A model generated the notes under the pieces. It saw only the letters and a program-made list of their open reading frames with translations, did not search any database and was not told the DNA's origin. This document shows, in pieces, positions 5,752 to 5,907 of a DNA stretch of 5,907 nt. The position numbers and the translations under genes are program-made. Each line of letters starts with the position of its first letter. The stretch's first letter is position 1. Origin of the DNA: Actinomycetota bacterium (GTDB taxonomy: Bacteria; Actinomycetota; Actinomycetes; S36-B12; CAIYMF01). The DNA lies in contig WLOZ01000135.1 of NCBI GenBank assembly GCA_009699025.1, forward strand, positions 1 to 5,907. Direction: 5' to 3'.

Positions 5752-5907
5752 CTAGGTTGACGCCACGCCTCGGGGCAGGAATCGCTGGCCCGTGACACGC
5801 TCGGAGGTGCCGGTGCGGTCGAGGTACGGGGTGACGCCACCGAGGTGGAAGGGCCAGCCAGCGCCGAGCAGCATGCACAGATCGATGTCGGCAGCCTCGG
5901 CGACCAC
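5752..5907 (-). CDS. fadB: 3-hydroxyacyl-CoA dehydrogenase / FadB-type fatty-acid oxidation protein, C-terminal fragment
   Basis: Only the last 51 codons and the TAG stop (5752-5754) are in the window; the rest lies beyond the right edge. The fragment contains IDLCMLLGAGWPFHLGG followed by VTPYLDRTG and RFLPRGVAS. This is the characteristic C-terminus of the second 3-hydroxyacyl-CoA dehydrogenase C-terminal domain in actinobacterial multifunctional FadB proteins. Those proteins combine enoyl-CoA hydratase and NAD-dependent 3-hydroxyacyl-CoA dehydrogenase activities in fatty-acid beta-oxidation. Whether this copy has the hydratase half cannot be seen. The gene reads towards the hypothetical protein and shares its frame. 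Confidence 0.82.
   Translation of the reverse strand: MVAEAADIDLCMLLGAGWPFHLGGVTPYLDRTGTSERVTGQRFLPRGVAST

Noticed and set aside
1..5907. tRNA, rRNA, CRISPR array, transposase or phage features
   Set aside because: No tRNA-like cloverleaf, regularly spaced repeat array, transposase motif or integrase was seen on either strand.

Overview
The window is GC-rich, and its reading frames strongly prefer G or C at the third codon position. It uses GTG starts, has a possibly leaderless gene, and its Dxs carries an actinobacterial-type active-site segment. All of this points to a chromosomal segment of an actinobacterium (Actinomycetota). The genus cannot be fixed from the sequence; a Propionibacteriales- or Micrococcales-like organism is only a guess.

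Left part (1-2745, plus strand): the 3' end of an unidentified helical protein stops at 207. After a 73-bp gap comes a xylulokinase-type FGGY sugar kinase (281-1660). It overlaps by ATGA a lipoprotein with the fold and motifs of a D-xylose substrate-binding protein (1657-2745). Together they look like a small pentose-use unit: the lipoprotein captures the sugar outside the membrane, and the kinase makes xylulose 5-phosphate inside. No ABC ATPase, permease or xylose isomerase follows; a GC-rich hairpin closes the unit at 2750-2768.

Middle (2746-2987): a 242-bp non-coding stretch separates the lipoprotein gene from dxs. It holds the terminator hairpin, a nested set of inverted repeats built on TCGAGT/ACTCGA, a near-identical 14/15-bp direct repeat at its two ends, a GCGCA/TGCGC dyad, a TAGAAT -10 candidate and a good ribosome binding site. 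This is the part of the window least explained by its genes.

Right part: dxs (2988-4910, plus strand) encodes a full-length 1-deoxy-D-xylulose-5-phosphate synthase, the entry enzyme of the MEP isoprenoid pathway. It converges with two minus-strand genes: an unrecognised 270-residue protein (4930-5742) and the C-terminal end of a FadB-type 3-hydroxyacyl-CoA dehydrogenase (5752-5907, running off the window). The last two lie in the same reading frame, separated by one TAG and three codons, and are probably co-transcribed.

The genes are mostly ordinary metabolic ones. I do not see a clear new defence, mobile or RNA system. The items most worth a second look are the repeat structure before dxs, the substrate-binding protein translated by coupling to a kinase without its transporter, and the in-frame FadB/hypothetical junction.
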